A stretch of DNA of 64,000 nt from Burkholderiaceae bacterium (GTDB taxonomy: Bacteria; Pseudomonadota; Gammaproteobacteria; Burkholderiales; Burkholderiaceae_E), in the NCBI GenBank assembly GCA_021166725.1, contig JAJPES010000041.1:58873-122872 (forward strand), written 5' to 3'. Each line of letters opens with the position of its first letter. The stretch's first letter is position 1. A program made the translations under genes and the position numbers. This document shows positions 8,568-16,933 of this stretch, one piece after another. The notes below the pieces were generated by a model, which searched no databases, was not told the DNA's origin, and saw only the letters and a program-made list of their open reading frames with translations.

Positions 8568-9322
8568 ATTACGCGATCGGCGCGATCTACCGCTTCGAGA
8601 TGGCGCGCATGCGACGCACGCTGCTGCAGAGCGTGATTTCGCCGGTGGTGTCCACCTCGCTGTACTTCGTCGTCTTCGGCTCGGCGATCGGCTCGCGGAT
8701 CACCGACATCGGCGGCGTGAGCTACGGCGCCTTCATCGTTCCGGGCCTGGTGATGCTTTCGCTGCTCACGCAGAGCATCTCGAACGCATCCTTCGCGATC
8801 TACTTCCAGAAGTTCACCGGCACCATCTACGAGCTGTTGTCGGCGCCGGTTTCGCACCTGGAGATCGTCGTCGGCTACGTCGGCGCGGCGGCGACGAAGT
8901 CGATCGGGCTGGGGCTGGTCATCCTCGCCACCGCCGGGCTGTTCGTGCCGATCGAGGTCCAGCACCCGGTGTGGATGCTGCTCTTCCTCGTGTTGACGGC
9001 CGTCACCTTCAGCCTGCTCGGCTTCGTCGTCGGCATCTGGGCCGACGGCTTCGAGAAACTGCAGCTGATTCCGCTGCTGATCGTCACGCCGCTCACCTTC
9101 CTCGGCGGCACCTTCTATTCGATCGACATGCTGCCGCCGTTCTGGCGAGCGGTCACGCTGGCCAACCCGGTCGTGTACCTGGTGAGCGGCTTTCGCTGGA
9201 GCTTCTACGGCACGGGCGACGTGAGCGTCGCGCTGAGCCTGGGCATGACGCTGGCGTTCCTCGTCATCTTTCTGGCGATCGTTCGCTGGATGCTGGCGAC
9301 CGGCTATCGACTGAAGACGTAG
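8537..9322 (+). CDS. ABC-2 type transporter permease, YadH-like
   Basis: Membrane component of the exporter, 261 aa, with about six hydrophobic helices including [30 protein letters not shown] and [15 protein letters not shown]. The family motif [22 protein letters not shown] is present. No ATG lies near the N-terminus; the TTG at 8537 has a GGGAAGAG ribosome site 4-5 nt upstream and overlaps the ATPase stop. TTGs at 8549 and 8561, made by the tandem repeat, are alternatives. The last 59 bp overlap the 3' end of the convergent M42 peptidase gene. Confidence 0.9.
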
Positions 9323-10520
9323 ACGTCACGGCGTGCTCGGCCGACGGCGGGTCGGGGCTCGGCGGAGGTTGCGGGAAGTCGGCCAGCGGACCGAGCTTCA
9401 TCGCGTCGCGCTGGAAGAGCGGGGCGCTGCGCACGTAGGCGTGCAGCAGATCGCCGAGCGCCACGAGCGAGTCGAGATGCGTGCGCTCGTAGCCGTGCGA
9501 GGCGTCGAGTGCGAAGCACACGAGCGCGGTGCGGATGTCGTTGCCGGCGGCGAGCGCGGCCGCGGCGTCGCTGCGGTAGTAGCGGAAGACGTCGCGACTG
9601 TGCGGGATGTGCTGGTCGCGGCAAAGACCGATCAGGTGGCGCGTGAGATGCCAGTCGAAGGGGCCGGTGGAATCCTGCATCGCGATCGTCACGCCGTACT
9701 CGCTGGTGTTCTGCCCGGGCGCGATCGCTCCGTTGTCGATCGAGACGAGTTCGGCGACGTCGCCGTGCAGCACGTGCGAGGCGCCCACGCCGACCTCCTC
9801 GGAGATCGTGAACAGCAGGTGGCAGTCCACCGGCAGCGGCACGTCCGAGTCGCGCACCGCCTTCGCCACGGCGAGCAGCGTCGCCACGCCGGCCTTGTCG
9901 TCGAGATGGCGCGCGACGATGAAGCCGTTGTCGGCGAACTCGGGCTGCGCGTCGACCGAGACGATGTCGCCGACGTTCAGCCCGAGTCGGACGAGATCTT
10001 CGAAGCCTGCGCAGCGCTCGTCGAGCCGCAGTTCGACCTGCTCCCACGAAACCGGCTGCGTGTCGACCTGCTCGTTGTACGTGTGCCCGGAGGCCTTCAG
10101 CGGGACGATCGTGCCGCGCAGGCGCTTGCCGTCGTCGGCGTGCACGGTCACGCGCGCGCCTTCGGCGAAGCGCGACGACCAGGTGCCGATCGGCACCAGC
10201 TCGAGCCGCCCGTTGGTCTTGAGCGCCTTCACCGTCGCGCCGAGCGTGTCGACGTGCGCGACGATCGCGCGATCGGGACTGTGATGCTCGCCGCCGAGAT
10301 CGGCTCGGATCGCGCCGCGGCGCGTGAGGCTGTGCGGAATTCCCAGCGCACCGAGCTCGCCCGTCACGTGCACGACGATCTCGTCGGTCATCCCCGAGGG
10401 ACTCGGGATCGCCAGCAGCCTGGCCAGCGTCGAGAGCAGGTACTGCCGGTCGATCGCGTGCTCGCTCGCGGCGTCGACGGGCGCATCGGTGGAAGGCGGC
10501 GCCGCTGTCGGCGATCTCAT
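9264..10520 (-). CDS. NAGGN-system M42-family peptidase/hydrolase
   Basis: M42 (glutamyl aminopeptidase-like) metallohydrolase of the third NAGGN-operon type, 418 aa. Metal-site segments visible: [36 protein letters not shown] and the C-terminal YERTHLDSL. The start ATG overlaps the ngg stop (ATGA). The Pro/Ser-rich tail of about 40 residues runs 59 bp into the opposite permease gene and is probably disordered. In other bacteria this gene accompanies asnO and ngg, but its exact role in NAGGN metabolism is not settled. Confidence 0.88.
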   Translation of the reverse strand: MRSPTAAPPSTDAPVDAASEHAIDRQYLLSTLARLLAIPSPSGMTDEIVVHVTGELGALGIPHSLTRRGAIRADLGGEHHSPDRAIVAHVDTLGATVKALKTNGRLELVPIGTWSSRFAEGARVTVHADDGKRLRGTIVPLKASGHTYNEQVDTQPVSWEQVELRLDERCAGFEDLVRLGLNVGDIVSVDAQPEFADNGFIVARHLDDKAGVATLLAVAKAVRDSDVPLPVDCHLLFTISEEVGVGASHVLHGDVAELVSIDNGAIAPGQNTSEYGVTIAMQDSTGPFDWHLTRHLIGLCRDQHIPHSRDVFRYYRSDAAAALAAGNDIRTALVCFALDASHGYERTHLDSLVALGDLLHAYVRSAPLFQRDAMKLGPLADFPQPPPSPDPPSAEHAVTSTSSVDSRSPASSERSPER

Positions 10521-12253
10521 GGCACCCTCGATTGCGGAAAGAGCAGGTCGATGAACCGCTCGGCCGTCGGCTGCGGTTCGTGGTTCGCCAGGCCCGGGCG
10601 TTCGTTCGCCTCGATGATCGCGTATTCGACCCCTTCGATGTCGGGCACCATGAAGTCGAGCCCGACCACCGGGATTTCGAGCGCGCGCGCCGCGCGCACC
10701 GCCGCTTCGGCCAGTGTCGGGTGCAGCCGGGCGGTGACGTCGCGGATCGTTCCGCCGGTGTGCAGGTTCGCGGTCTTGCGTACCTCGATCGTCTCGCCGG
10801 GCGCCAGCACCTCGTCCATGCGCTTGCCGGCCGAGCGTACGCAGCGCTCGGTTTCGGCGTCGATCGGGATCGAACTTTCGCCGTGCGTGGCCGCTTCGCG
10901 GCGTCGGCTCTGGTGCGCGATCAGCGACTGCACCGTGCTGCTGCCGTCGCCGGTGACCTGCGGGGGCTGGCGCGTCGCTGCGGCAACGACGCGGTAGTCG
11001 ATCACGACGATGCGCAGGTCGGCGCCGGGCACGCGCTCCTCGACGATCACTTCGTCGCTGAAGCGCTTCGCATCCTCGATCGCCCTCTTCGTCGCAGCCA
11101 GGTCGCGCAGGTCGACGCGCACGCCATGTCCCTGCTCGCCGCGCACCGGCTTGACGACGACGCTGCCGTGCCGGGCGAGGAAGGCGCGAAGTCCGTCGTC
11201 GCCGTCGGCGACGATCTGGTCGGGAACGCGCAGGCCGGCGCCGGTGAGGACGTTGCGCGTGACGCGCTTGTCGTCGCAACGGCTCATCGCGATCGACGAG
11301 GTCAGCTCCGACAGCGACTCCCGGCAGGTCACCGAGCGACCGCCCTGCGTCAGCCGGAAATAGCCGTGCTCGGCGTCGAGCACTTCCACCCCGATGCCGC
11401 GGCGGCGCGCCTCGTCGACCAGGATGCGCGCGTAGACGTTCAGTTCGGGATGGGGGTCGGGGCCGACGAACAGCTTCTCGTTGATCGGGTTCTTGTTCTT
11501 GACGCAGTACACCGGCACGCGCTCGAAGCCGAGCTTCTCGTACAGCGCGATCGCTTCGGCGTTGTCGTGCATCACCGACAGGTCCAGGTACTGGCGGTCG
11601 CGCGCGCGGAAGTGCTCGCAGACGGCGCGCACCAGCGCCTCGCCTACGCGCGGAAGCGTCGATTGCGCATCGACGGCAAGCGACCACAGGCTCGATCCCC
11701 GCTCCGGGTCGTTGCAGGCGAGGAAGTGATCGACCGCCGTAACCACGCCGAGGATGGCGCCGTCGTCGTCCTCGGCGACGAGCATCGAGGTCGGGCCGTC
11801 TTCGGCGAGTGCGGCCAGGAACCCCTCGTGGACCGGAACCATCCCGCGCGAGCGGTAGATGCGGTTGATCGCCGCTTCGTCCTGCGCACGCGCCGCGGCG
11901 ATCGACACTCCCGGAATTCCGGCTCGCATCGAGCTGCCGCCCTGCAGCGCGAGCCGGAAGGTGTGCGAAGGATCGAGGAACAGGCGCTGCGGCGCCTGCG
12001 CGATGACGACGTGCGGATCGCGCACGTACAGCGCGACGTCGCGCCGGCCGCTCGCCTCTTCACCCAATGCCTGGGCGAGCCGTTCGGGCGACGCGTAGGT
12101 GTGCGCGAAGATCAGCCGTCCCCATCCGCATTCGACCCATGCTTCATCGCGCAACTGCTCGCTGACGTCGGCGGGCAGTTCGCCCCAGTGCCGAAGCGAA
12201 GCGGCCTGCGCCGGATCCATCGGATCGTCGTGCTCGATGCGCTCTTGCGTCAT
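10517..12253 (-). CDS. ngg: N-acetylglutaminylglutamine synthetase Ngg (GNAT + ATP-grasp)
   Basis: Makes the dipeptide N-acetylglutaminylglutamine, precursor of the osmoprotectant NAGGN. The 578 residues combine a GNAT acetyltransferase region (about 110-260; QYLDLSVMHDNAEAIALYEKLGF) with an ATP-grasp ligase region (about 330-570; VVVKPVRGEQGHGVRVDL, ERVPGADLRIVVIDYRVVAA, VGLDFMVPDIEG, IIEANERPGL). The ATG at 12253 precedes MTQERIEHDDPMDP. It follows asnO by 29 bp and overlaps the peptidase. Domain order and neighbours make the call firm. Confidence 0.93.
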   Translation of the reverse strand: MTQERIEHDDPMDPAQAASLRHWGELPADVSEQLRDEAWVECGWGRLIFAHTYASPERLAQALGEEASGRRDVALYVRDPHVVIAQAPQRLFLDPSHTFRLALQGGSSMRAGIPGVSIAAARAQDEAAINRIYRSRGMVPVHEGFLAALAEDGPTSMLVAEDDDGAILGVVTAVDHFLACNDPERGSSLWSLAVDAQSTLPRVGEALVRAVCEHFRARDRQYLDLSVMHDNAEAIALYEKLGFERVPVYCVKNKNPINEKLFVGPDPHPELNVYARILVDEARRRGIGVEVLDAEHGYFRLTQGGRSVTCRESLSELTSSIAMSRCDDKRVTRNVLTGAGLRVPDQIVADGDDGLRAFLARHGSVVVKPVRGEQGHGVRVDLRDLAATKRAIEDAKRFSDEVIVEERVPGADLRIVVIDYRVVAAATRQPPQVTGDGSSTVQSLIAHQSRRREAATHGESSIPIDAETERCVRSAGKRMDEVLAPGETIEVRKTANLHTGGTIRDVTARLHPTLAEAAVRAARALEIPVVGLDFMVPDIEGVEYAIIEANERPGLANHEPQPTAERFIDLLFPQSRVP

Positions 12254-12282
12254 GGCGTTCTCCGTGTTGGTCGCGCGCGGGT

Positions 12283-14079
12283 TCACAGTCCGCGCGCTCG
12301 AAGCCACATCTCGAGCAGCGCGAGCTGCCACAGTCGCGAACCGCGCAGGGGCGTGATGTGCTGCGACGGTGCGGCGAGCAGACGCTCGACGGTTTCGCGG
12401 CGGAACAGGCCGCGCTCGAGCGCACGCCGATCCGTCAGCGAATCGCGCGCGAGTGCCAGCACCGGACCGTCGATGTGCTTGAGGATCGGCACCGGGAAAT
12501 AGCCTTTCGGCCGGTCGACGACCTCCGTCGGAAGCAGGCGCCGTCCGATCGCCTTCAGCACCCGCTTGCCGCCGTCGCCCAGCTTGTCGTCGAGCGGCAG
12601 GCGGGCGGCGAGTTCGACCAGCTCGTGGTCGAGGAAGGGCACGCGCGCTTCCAGTCCCCACGCCATCGTCATGTTGTCCACGCGCTTGACCGGGTCGTCG
12701 GCGAGCATCACCGTTGCATCCAGTTGCAGCGCGCGCTCGACGGCATCGGCCGATGCGCTGGCGGCGAAGGCGCGCTCGACGTACGCGCGACTCGCGTCGT
12801 CGGTAGCGAAGGCGTCGCTCACCGTATCCAGATAGCCCGCGTGGTCGCTGTCGAAGAACACGCGCGCGTAGTCGCCGGCGGCGTCGGCACTGCCAACGAG
12901 CTTCGGATACCAGTGATAGCCGGCGAACACTTCGTCGGCGCCCTGGCCGCTCTGCACGACCTTCACCGACTTCGACACCTCGCGCGACAGCAGCCAGAAC
13001 GCGACGTTGTCGTAGCTCGCCATCGGCTCGCTCATCGCGGCGATCGTTTCCGGCAGCGCGTCCATCAGCTCGCTGGTCGGGATCCGGATCTGCTGGTGGC
13101 GGGTGCCGAAGCGCTGCGCGACCAGGTCGGACCAGCGGAATTCGTCACCGGCCTCGCCGCCGGCCGCCTCGAAGCCGATCGAGTAGGTTCGCAACTCGGT
13201 GGCACCGAGTTCGGCGAGCAGCGCGACGATCAGGCTCGAATCGACGCCGCCCGAGAGCAGCACGCCGACCGGAACGTCGGCGACCAGGCGGCGTCGAACG
13301 GCGCTGCGCAACGCATCTTCGACCTCGCGTTCGCGCTCCGATGGCGCCAACGAGGCGAACTGCGGATCGGCGCGCACCGACAACTGCCAGTAGCGCTGCG
13401 AAGTGCAGCGTCCGTCGGCCTCCCAGGTGGCGATCGTCGCCGGTGCCAGCTTGCGCACCCCGCGCAGCATCGTGTGCGGCGGCGGCACGACCGAGTGCCA
13501 CGCGAGGTAGTGGTGCAGCGCCACCGGATCGATCGACGTATCGACGTCGCCGCCGGCGAGCAGCGCCGGCAGCGTCGAGGCGAAGCGCAGTCGCCCCGGG
13601 GCCTCGCTGTAGTACAGCGGCTTGATGCCGAGGCGGTCGCGCGCGAGCGTCAGCCGCCCGGTGTCGCGCTCGTGGATCGCGAACGCGAACATGCCGTCGA
13701 ATCGCTCGACGCATTTCGCCCCCCAGGCATGGAAGCTCTTCAGCACGACTTCGGTGTCGCCGTCGGAGAAGAAGCGGTAGCCGCTGGCGGCGAGTTCCTC
13801 GCGCAGCGCGCGATAGTTGTACAGGCAGCCGTTGAACGCGATCGTCAGTCCGAGCGCCGGGTCGCTCATCGGCTGCTGCGAATGCTCGGACAGGTCGATG
13901 ATGCGCAGCCGGCGGTGCGCCAGTGCGACGTTGCCCTGCTGGAAGGCGCCGGCCCCGTCGGGACCGCGCGCGTGCATCGTCGCACCCATGCGCACGACCG
14001 CATCGATGTCGGCAGCCGGGAGGGAGAGAGTGCCGGTGGTGGCCGGCTCGAATCGGGCTTCGCCCGCGAATCCGCACAT
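12283..14079 (-). CDS. asnO: N-acetylglutaminylglutamine amidotransferase AsnO-like
   Basis: Asparagine-synthetase-like amidotransferase that would amidate N-acetylglutaminylglutamine to the compatible solute NAGGN. The 598 residues carry the class II glutaminase nucleophile Cys2 (MCGFAGE), RGPDGAG, the glutamine pocket FNGCLYNYRALREELA, and the synthetase PP-loop LLSGGVDSSLIVALL (about residues 257-271). The asnO-ngg-M42 trio distinguishes it from ordinary AsnB. First gene of the operon. The tRNA-Thr gene lies 80 bp upstream on the same strand and may share its transcription. Confidence 0.92.
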   Translation of the reverse strand: MCGFAGEARFEPATTGTLSLPAADIDAVVRMGATMHARGPDGAGAFQQGNVALAHRRLRIIDLSEHSQQPMSDPALGLTIAFNGCLYNYRALREELAASGYRFFSDGDTEVVLKSFHAWGAKCVERFDGMFAFAIHERDTGRLTLARDRLGIKPLYYSEAPGRLRFASTLPALLAGGDVDTSIDPVALHHYLAWHSVVPPPHTMLRGVRKLAPATIATWEADGRCTSQRYWQLSVRADPQFASLAPSEREREVEDALRSAVRRRLVADVPVGVLLSGGVDSSLIVALLAELGATELRTYSIGFEAAGGEAGDEFRWSDLVAQRFGTRHQQIRIPTSELMDALPETIAAMSEPMASYDNVAFWLLSREVSKSVKVVQSGQGADEVFAGYHWYPKLVGSADAAGDYARVFFDSDHAGYLDTVSDAFATDDASRAYVERAFAASASADAVERALQLDATVMLADDPVKRVDNMTMAWGLEARVPFLDHELVELAARLPLDDKLGDGGKRVLKAIGRRLLPTEVVDRPKGYFPVPILKHIDGPVLALARDSLTDRRALERGLFRRETVERLLAAPSQHITPLRGSRLWQLALLEMWLRARGL

Positions 14080-14159
14080 GATCGGAACCTCGCTGGTCGG
14101 AGCAGGCGCCGCGCTGGGGTTTCGCGCCCTGGTACGGGCGGGTCGGCGCTTGCGAGGTT

Positions 14160-14235
<76 letters not shown>

Positions 14236-14281
14236 ACGAGGCGTCGGGGATGGGAACTCCGAAGATGGTCGGACTACCCCT

Positions 14282-14303
14282 GTGGCTTTCGGGCGAAAGC
14301 CAC
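14282..14303. other. Perfect 9-bp hairpin upstream of tRNA-Thr
   Basis: Stem GTGGCTTTC/GAAAGCCAC with loop GGGC. It has no T-tract on either side, so it is not a standard terminator. It lies within the likely leader of pre-tRNA-Thr. Confidence 0.5.
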
Positions 14304-14320
14304 GCGCCTGGAAACCTGAA

Positions 14321-14329
14321 AGTATAGCA
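14321..14329 (-). promoter_or_regulatory. Putative extended -10 promoter for tRNA-Thr
   Basis: The minus strand reads TGC-TATACT, an extended -10 of the same form as the rpmB promoter. It would give a leader of about 80 nt containing the 14282-14303 hairpin. Confidence 0.45.
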
Positions 14330-14349
14330 GCCGCGCCTGCCCCACGGGC

Positions 14350-14355
14350 GATAAT
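14350..14355 (+). promoter_or_regulatory. Putative -10 box, leaderless configuration
   Basis: GATAAT ends 6 nt before the ATG at 14362, so transcription could begin at the start codon. No clear -35. Confidence 0.35.
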
Positions 14356-14361
14356 GGCGTC

Positions 14362-15405
14362 ATGAGCTTCACCGTCACCGTACTGCCCAGCGGCGCCCGC
14401 TTTCTCGTCGAAGACGACGAAGCGATCCTCGATGCAGCGCTGCGCCAGGGCATCGTCCTTCCCTACGGTTGCCGCGACGGCGCCTGCGGATCGTGCAAGT
14501 CGCTGGTCGTCGAGGGCGAGATCGCGCAGGGCGCGCATTCCCCCCGGGCGCTGTCGCGCGACGAGCAATCGCGCGGCATGGCGCTGCTGTGCTGCGCGCA
14601 GGCGCGTTCCGATCTTTCGGTGCAGGCGCGTCTCGTTGCCGGGCCCGGGCAAATGCCGATTCGCAGGATGCCGTGCCGGATCTCGTCGATCGTGCGCGTG
14701 GCGCCCGACGTCGCTGTCGTTCGCCTGCAGCTGCCGGCGGGCGAGCGTCTGCAGTACCTGGCGGGGCAGTACGTCGAGGTGATCCTGCGCGACGGAACCC
14801 GGCGCAGTTATTCGATGGCGAGCGCGCCGCACGCGGCCGAGCAGCTCGAACTGCACGTACGCCACCTGCCGGGCGGGCGCTTCACCGATGCGTTGTTCGG
14901 CGCCGCGCAGCCGGCGCTGAAGGAGCGCGACATCCTGCGGCTCGAAGGTCCGCTGGGAACCTTCTTCCTGCGCGAGGACCGCTCGTGTCCGATCGTGCTG
15001 CTGGCCAGCGGAACCGGCTTCGCGCCGATCAAGGCGATCGTCGAGCAGATGCGCGCAGCCGGCATCGTGCGCGACACGATGCTGTACTGGGGCGGTCGGC
15101 GACCGCGCGATCTCTACCAGAGCGAGCTGTGCGAGCGCTGGACGCGCGAGATGCCGCAATTGCGTTACGTTCCGGTCGTCTCCGATGCGCTTGCCGAGGA
15201 CGACTGGCGCGGACGCACCGGCTTCGTTCACCGTGCCGTTCTCGAAGACTTCCCCGACCTTTCCGGTCGCCAGGTCTACGCCTGCGGTGCGCCGGCGATG
15301 ATCGAGGCCGCGCGACGCGATTTCGTCGGGCACGGACTTGCCGAAGGCGACTTCTACGCCGATGCGTTCACCACGGCCGCCGATCTGGCCGGCGCGACGG
15401 CCTGA
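14362..15405 (+). CDS. 2Fe-2S ferredoxin/flavin oxidoreductase, CDP-6-deoxy-delta-3,4-glucoseen reductase-like
   Basis: Ferredoxin-NAD(P)H reductase of 347 aa. An N-terminal plant-type 2Fe-2S domain has CRDGACGSCKS and the fourth ligand in LLCCAQAR. Next come a FAD domain (RSYSMASAPH, GRFTDALF, LEGPLGTFFLRED) and an NAD(P) domain (VLLASGTGFAPIKAIVEQM, YWGGRRPRDLY, VYACGAPAMIEAARRDF). Orthologues in Burkholderiales are usually named CDP-6-deoxy-delta-3,4-glucoseen reductase, but no deoxysugar genes are nearby. It may instead serve as a general electron-transfer reductase. Confidence 0.85.
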   Translation: MSFTVTVLPSGARFLVEDDEAILDAALRQGIVLPYGCRDGACGSCKSLVVEGEIAQGAHSPRALSRDEQSRGMALLCCAQARSDLSVQARLVAGPGQMPIRRMPCRISSIVRVAPDVAVVRLQLPAGERLQYLAGQYVEVILRDGTRRSYSMASAPHAAEQLELHVRHLPGGRFTDALFGAAQPALKERDILRLEGPLGTFFLREDRSCPIVLLASGTGFAPIKAIVEQMRAAGIVRDTMLYWGGRRPRDLYQSELCERWTREMPQLRYVPVVSDALAEDDWRGRTGFVHRAVLEDFPDLSGRQVYACGAPAMIEAARRDFVGHGLAEGDFYADAFTTAADLAGATA

Positions 15406-15439
15406 GAACGACTCGTAGACGCCCGGATCGCAGAGGGCG

Positions 15440-15466
15440 AAAAAAAACCCCGGGGGTTGCCCGGGG
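15440..15466 (-). terminator. Strong intrinsic terminator on the minus strand
   Basis: On the minus strand, stem CCCCGGG/CCCGGGG with a 5-nt loop is followed by eight T residues. No minus-strand gene precedes it, which points to an unannotated transcript. Confidence 0.8.
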
Positions 15467-15560
15467 CACAGCCAGCCTGGAGCACCTTCGTTCGCGGCTG
15501 GAAGAGGAGGCCTGACACGAAGCGCGACGAACGCTTCGTGCCGCCAACGATAGCGGCACG
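15440..15560 (-). ncRNA. Candidate structured small RNA (unassigned)
   Basis: Reading the minus strand toward the terminator, three further inverted repeats appear: GTGCCGC/GCGGCAC (15538-15559), CACGAAGCG/CGCTTCGTG (15516-15540) and CCAGCC/GGCTGG (15472-15501). The first two share three bases and so are partly exclusive, as in attenuators. No known RNA family is recognised and no clear promoter was found. This is an inference from structure only. Confidence 0.35.
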
Positions 15561-15764
15561 CGTCGATTCTCGCGCCCCTGTCGCGATGAGCGGCCTCTGC
15601 CGATGGATCGATGGAAAGCGAAGCGCGGCAGTGTCCGTCGGGTGCGTTCGGCGACGCCGCCACTCCCACCGCCGAAACGCCGTCGCGCGCCGTCCGGCCG
15701 CCCGCCGCGCACGCGGCGCACGTGCTCGTGCACAGTCGGGACTCGTTCGGGGAGTTCCTTGCCG

Positions 15765-16025
15765 ATGCCTTTCGTCTGGGTCGGGCTGTTGCTGATCGTG
15801 CTGAAGTGGTTCGAGTTCGAACCCGTCGCGGCCTGGTCGTGGTGGGCGATCCTCGCGCCGCTGGCCATCGCCTTCGCGTGGTTCGAACTGCTCGAGCCGC
15901 TGCTGGGCTTCGACAAGCGACGCGCCGACGACGAATTCGCCGAAATGCGACGCCTGCGGATCGAGCGGCAGTTCCCCTATCTGCGCGTGCAGACGAAACG
16001 GGTGAAGGTGCGCACCCGCGCGTGA
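15765..16025 (+). CDS. Small Trp-rich membrane protein
   Basis: An 86-residue protein with two hydrophobic segments rich in tryptophan (MPFVWVGLLLIVLKWFEFEP and WSWWAILAPLAIAFAWFELL), then a charged tail with FDKRRADDEF and the basic end RVQTKRVKVRTRA. This fits the uncharacterised small Trp-rich protein family (TIGR04438-like) found in betaproteobacteria. The ATG at 15765 is preceded by GGAG. Function unknown; probably an inner-membrane protein. Confidence 0.75.
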   Translation: MPFVWVGLLLIVLKWFEFEPVAAWSWWAILAPLAIAFAWFELLEPLLGFDKRRADDEFAEMRRLRIERQFPYLRVQTKRVKVRTRA

Positions 16026-16076
16026 CGATCTGCGTCTCGCGCTATGCTCCGGCGTCCAACGCGGAGCCGCTCGTTC

Positions 16077-16892
16077 ATGCAGTACGTCGTCTTCAACCAG
16101 AAGGGCGGAGTGGGGAAGTCCACCATCGCCTGCAACCTGGCGGCGATCAGCGCCGCGCAGGGGCGGTCCACGCTCGTCGTCGATCTCGATCCGCAGTCGA
16201 ACTCCACGCACTACCTGCTCGGCGCGACCGCCGAAGAGACGAGGCCGGGCGCTGCCGAACTGTTCGAGCAGACGTTGAACTTCGTGCTGCGCCCGCTCGA
16301 CGCCTCCGCCTTCGTCGTTCCCACGCCGTGGCAGGGGCTCGACCTTATGGCCTCGAGCGCGCGCCTGGAGGAGATCCACGGCAAGCTCGAGTCGCGCTAC
16401 AAGATCTACAAGTTGCGCGACGCGCTGGCCGCGCTGGGCGAGCGCTACGAGCACATCTACATCGATACGCCGCCGGCGTTGAATTTCTATACGCGCTCGG
16501 CGCTGATCGCCGCCGATCGATGCCTGATTCCGTTCGACTGCGACGATTTCTCGCGGCGCGCGCTGTACGGATTGCTCGCCAGCGTCGAGGAGATCCGCGC
16601 CGACCACAACGATGCGCTCGAAGTGGGCGGCATCGTCGTGAACCAGTTCCAGGCGCGCGCGAGCCTGCCGCAGCGCACCGTGCAGGAACTCGTCGACGAG
16701 GGCCTGCCGGTACTCGAGCCGTACCTGAGCGCGAGCGTGCGGATCCGCGAGTCGCACGAACAGGCGCGCCCGATGATCCACTTCGACCCGCGCCACAAGC
16801 TCACGCTCGAGTTCCTCGCACTGCACGAAGCGCTCGAACAGCGCGAGCGCCCCCGTGCACCGGCGCCCCCCCGTAAACGCAGCCGCGCTTAG
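16077..16892 (+). CDS. ParA-family ATPase
   Basis: Deviant-Walker ATPase of 271 aa: NQKGGVGKSTIACNLA (about residues 7-22), VVDLDPQSNSTHYLL and IYIDTPPALNFYTRSAL. Such proteins position plasmids, chromosomes or other cargo. No parB or parS is visible nearby, so it is not the chromosomal ParA of a parAB locus. It follows the Trp-rich protein gene by 51 bp; chosen start ATG 16077 immediately precedes the first beta strand. The cargo is unknown. Confidence 0.85.
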   Translation: MQYVVFNQKGGVGKSTIACNLAAISAAQGRSTLVVDLDPQSNSTHYLLGATAEETRPGAAELFEQTLNFVLRPLDASAFVVPTPWQGLDLMASSARLEEIHGKLESRYKIYKLRDALAALGERYEHIYIDTPPALNFYTRSALIAADRCLIPFDCDDFSRRALYGLLASVEEIRADHNDALEVGGIVVNQFQARASLPQRTVQELVDEGLPVLEPYLSASVRIRESHEQARPMIHFDPRHKLTLEFLALHEALEQRERPRAPAPPRKRSRA

Positions 16893-16900
16893 CAGCGAGG

Positions 16901-16933
16901 CTTTCCCCCTTCCCCCTTCTCCCTTCCCCTCCT
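16901..16933 (-). repeat. Solo purine-rich tract, copy 2
   Basis: On the minus strand this is GGGAAGGGAGAAGGGGGAAG with flank AAAGCCTCG, matching copy 1 near 5.0 kb in core and flank. It fills the space between the convergent ParA and ilvD genes and reaches the ilvD stop codon. Confidence 0.75.

Noticed and set aside
14282..14303. Hairpin near tRNA-Thr as a terminator.
   Set aside because: No T-tract on either strand and it lies upstream of the tRNA in its own orientation.
16077..16892. Chromosomal partition locus (parAB/parS).
   Set aside because: No ParB gene or parS-like palindrome is seen near either ParA-like gene.
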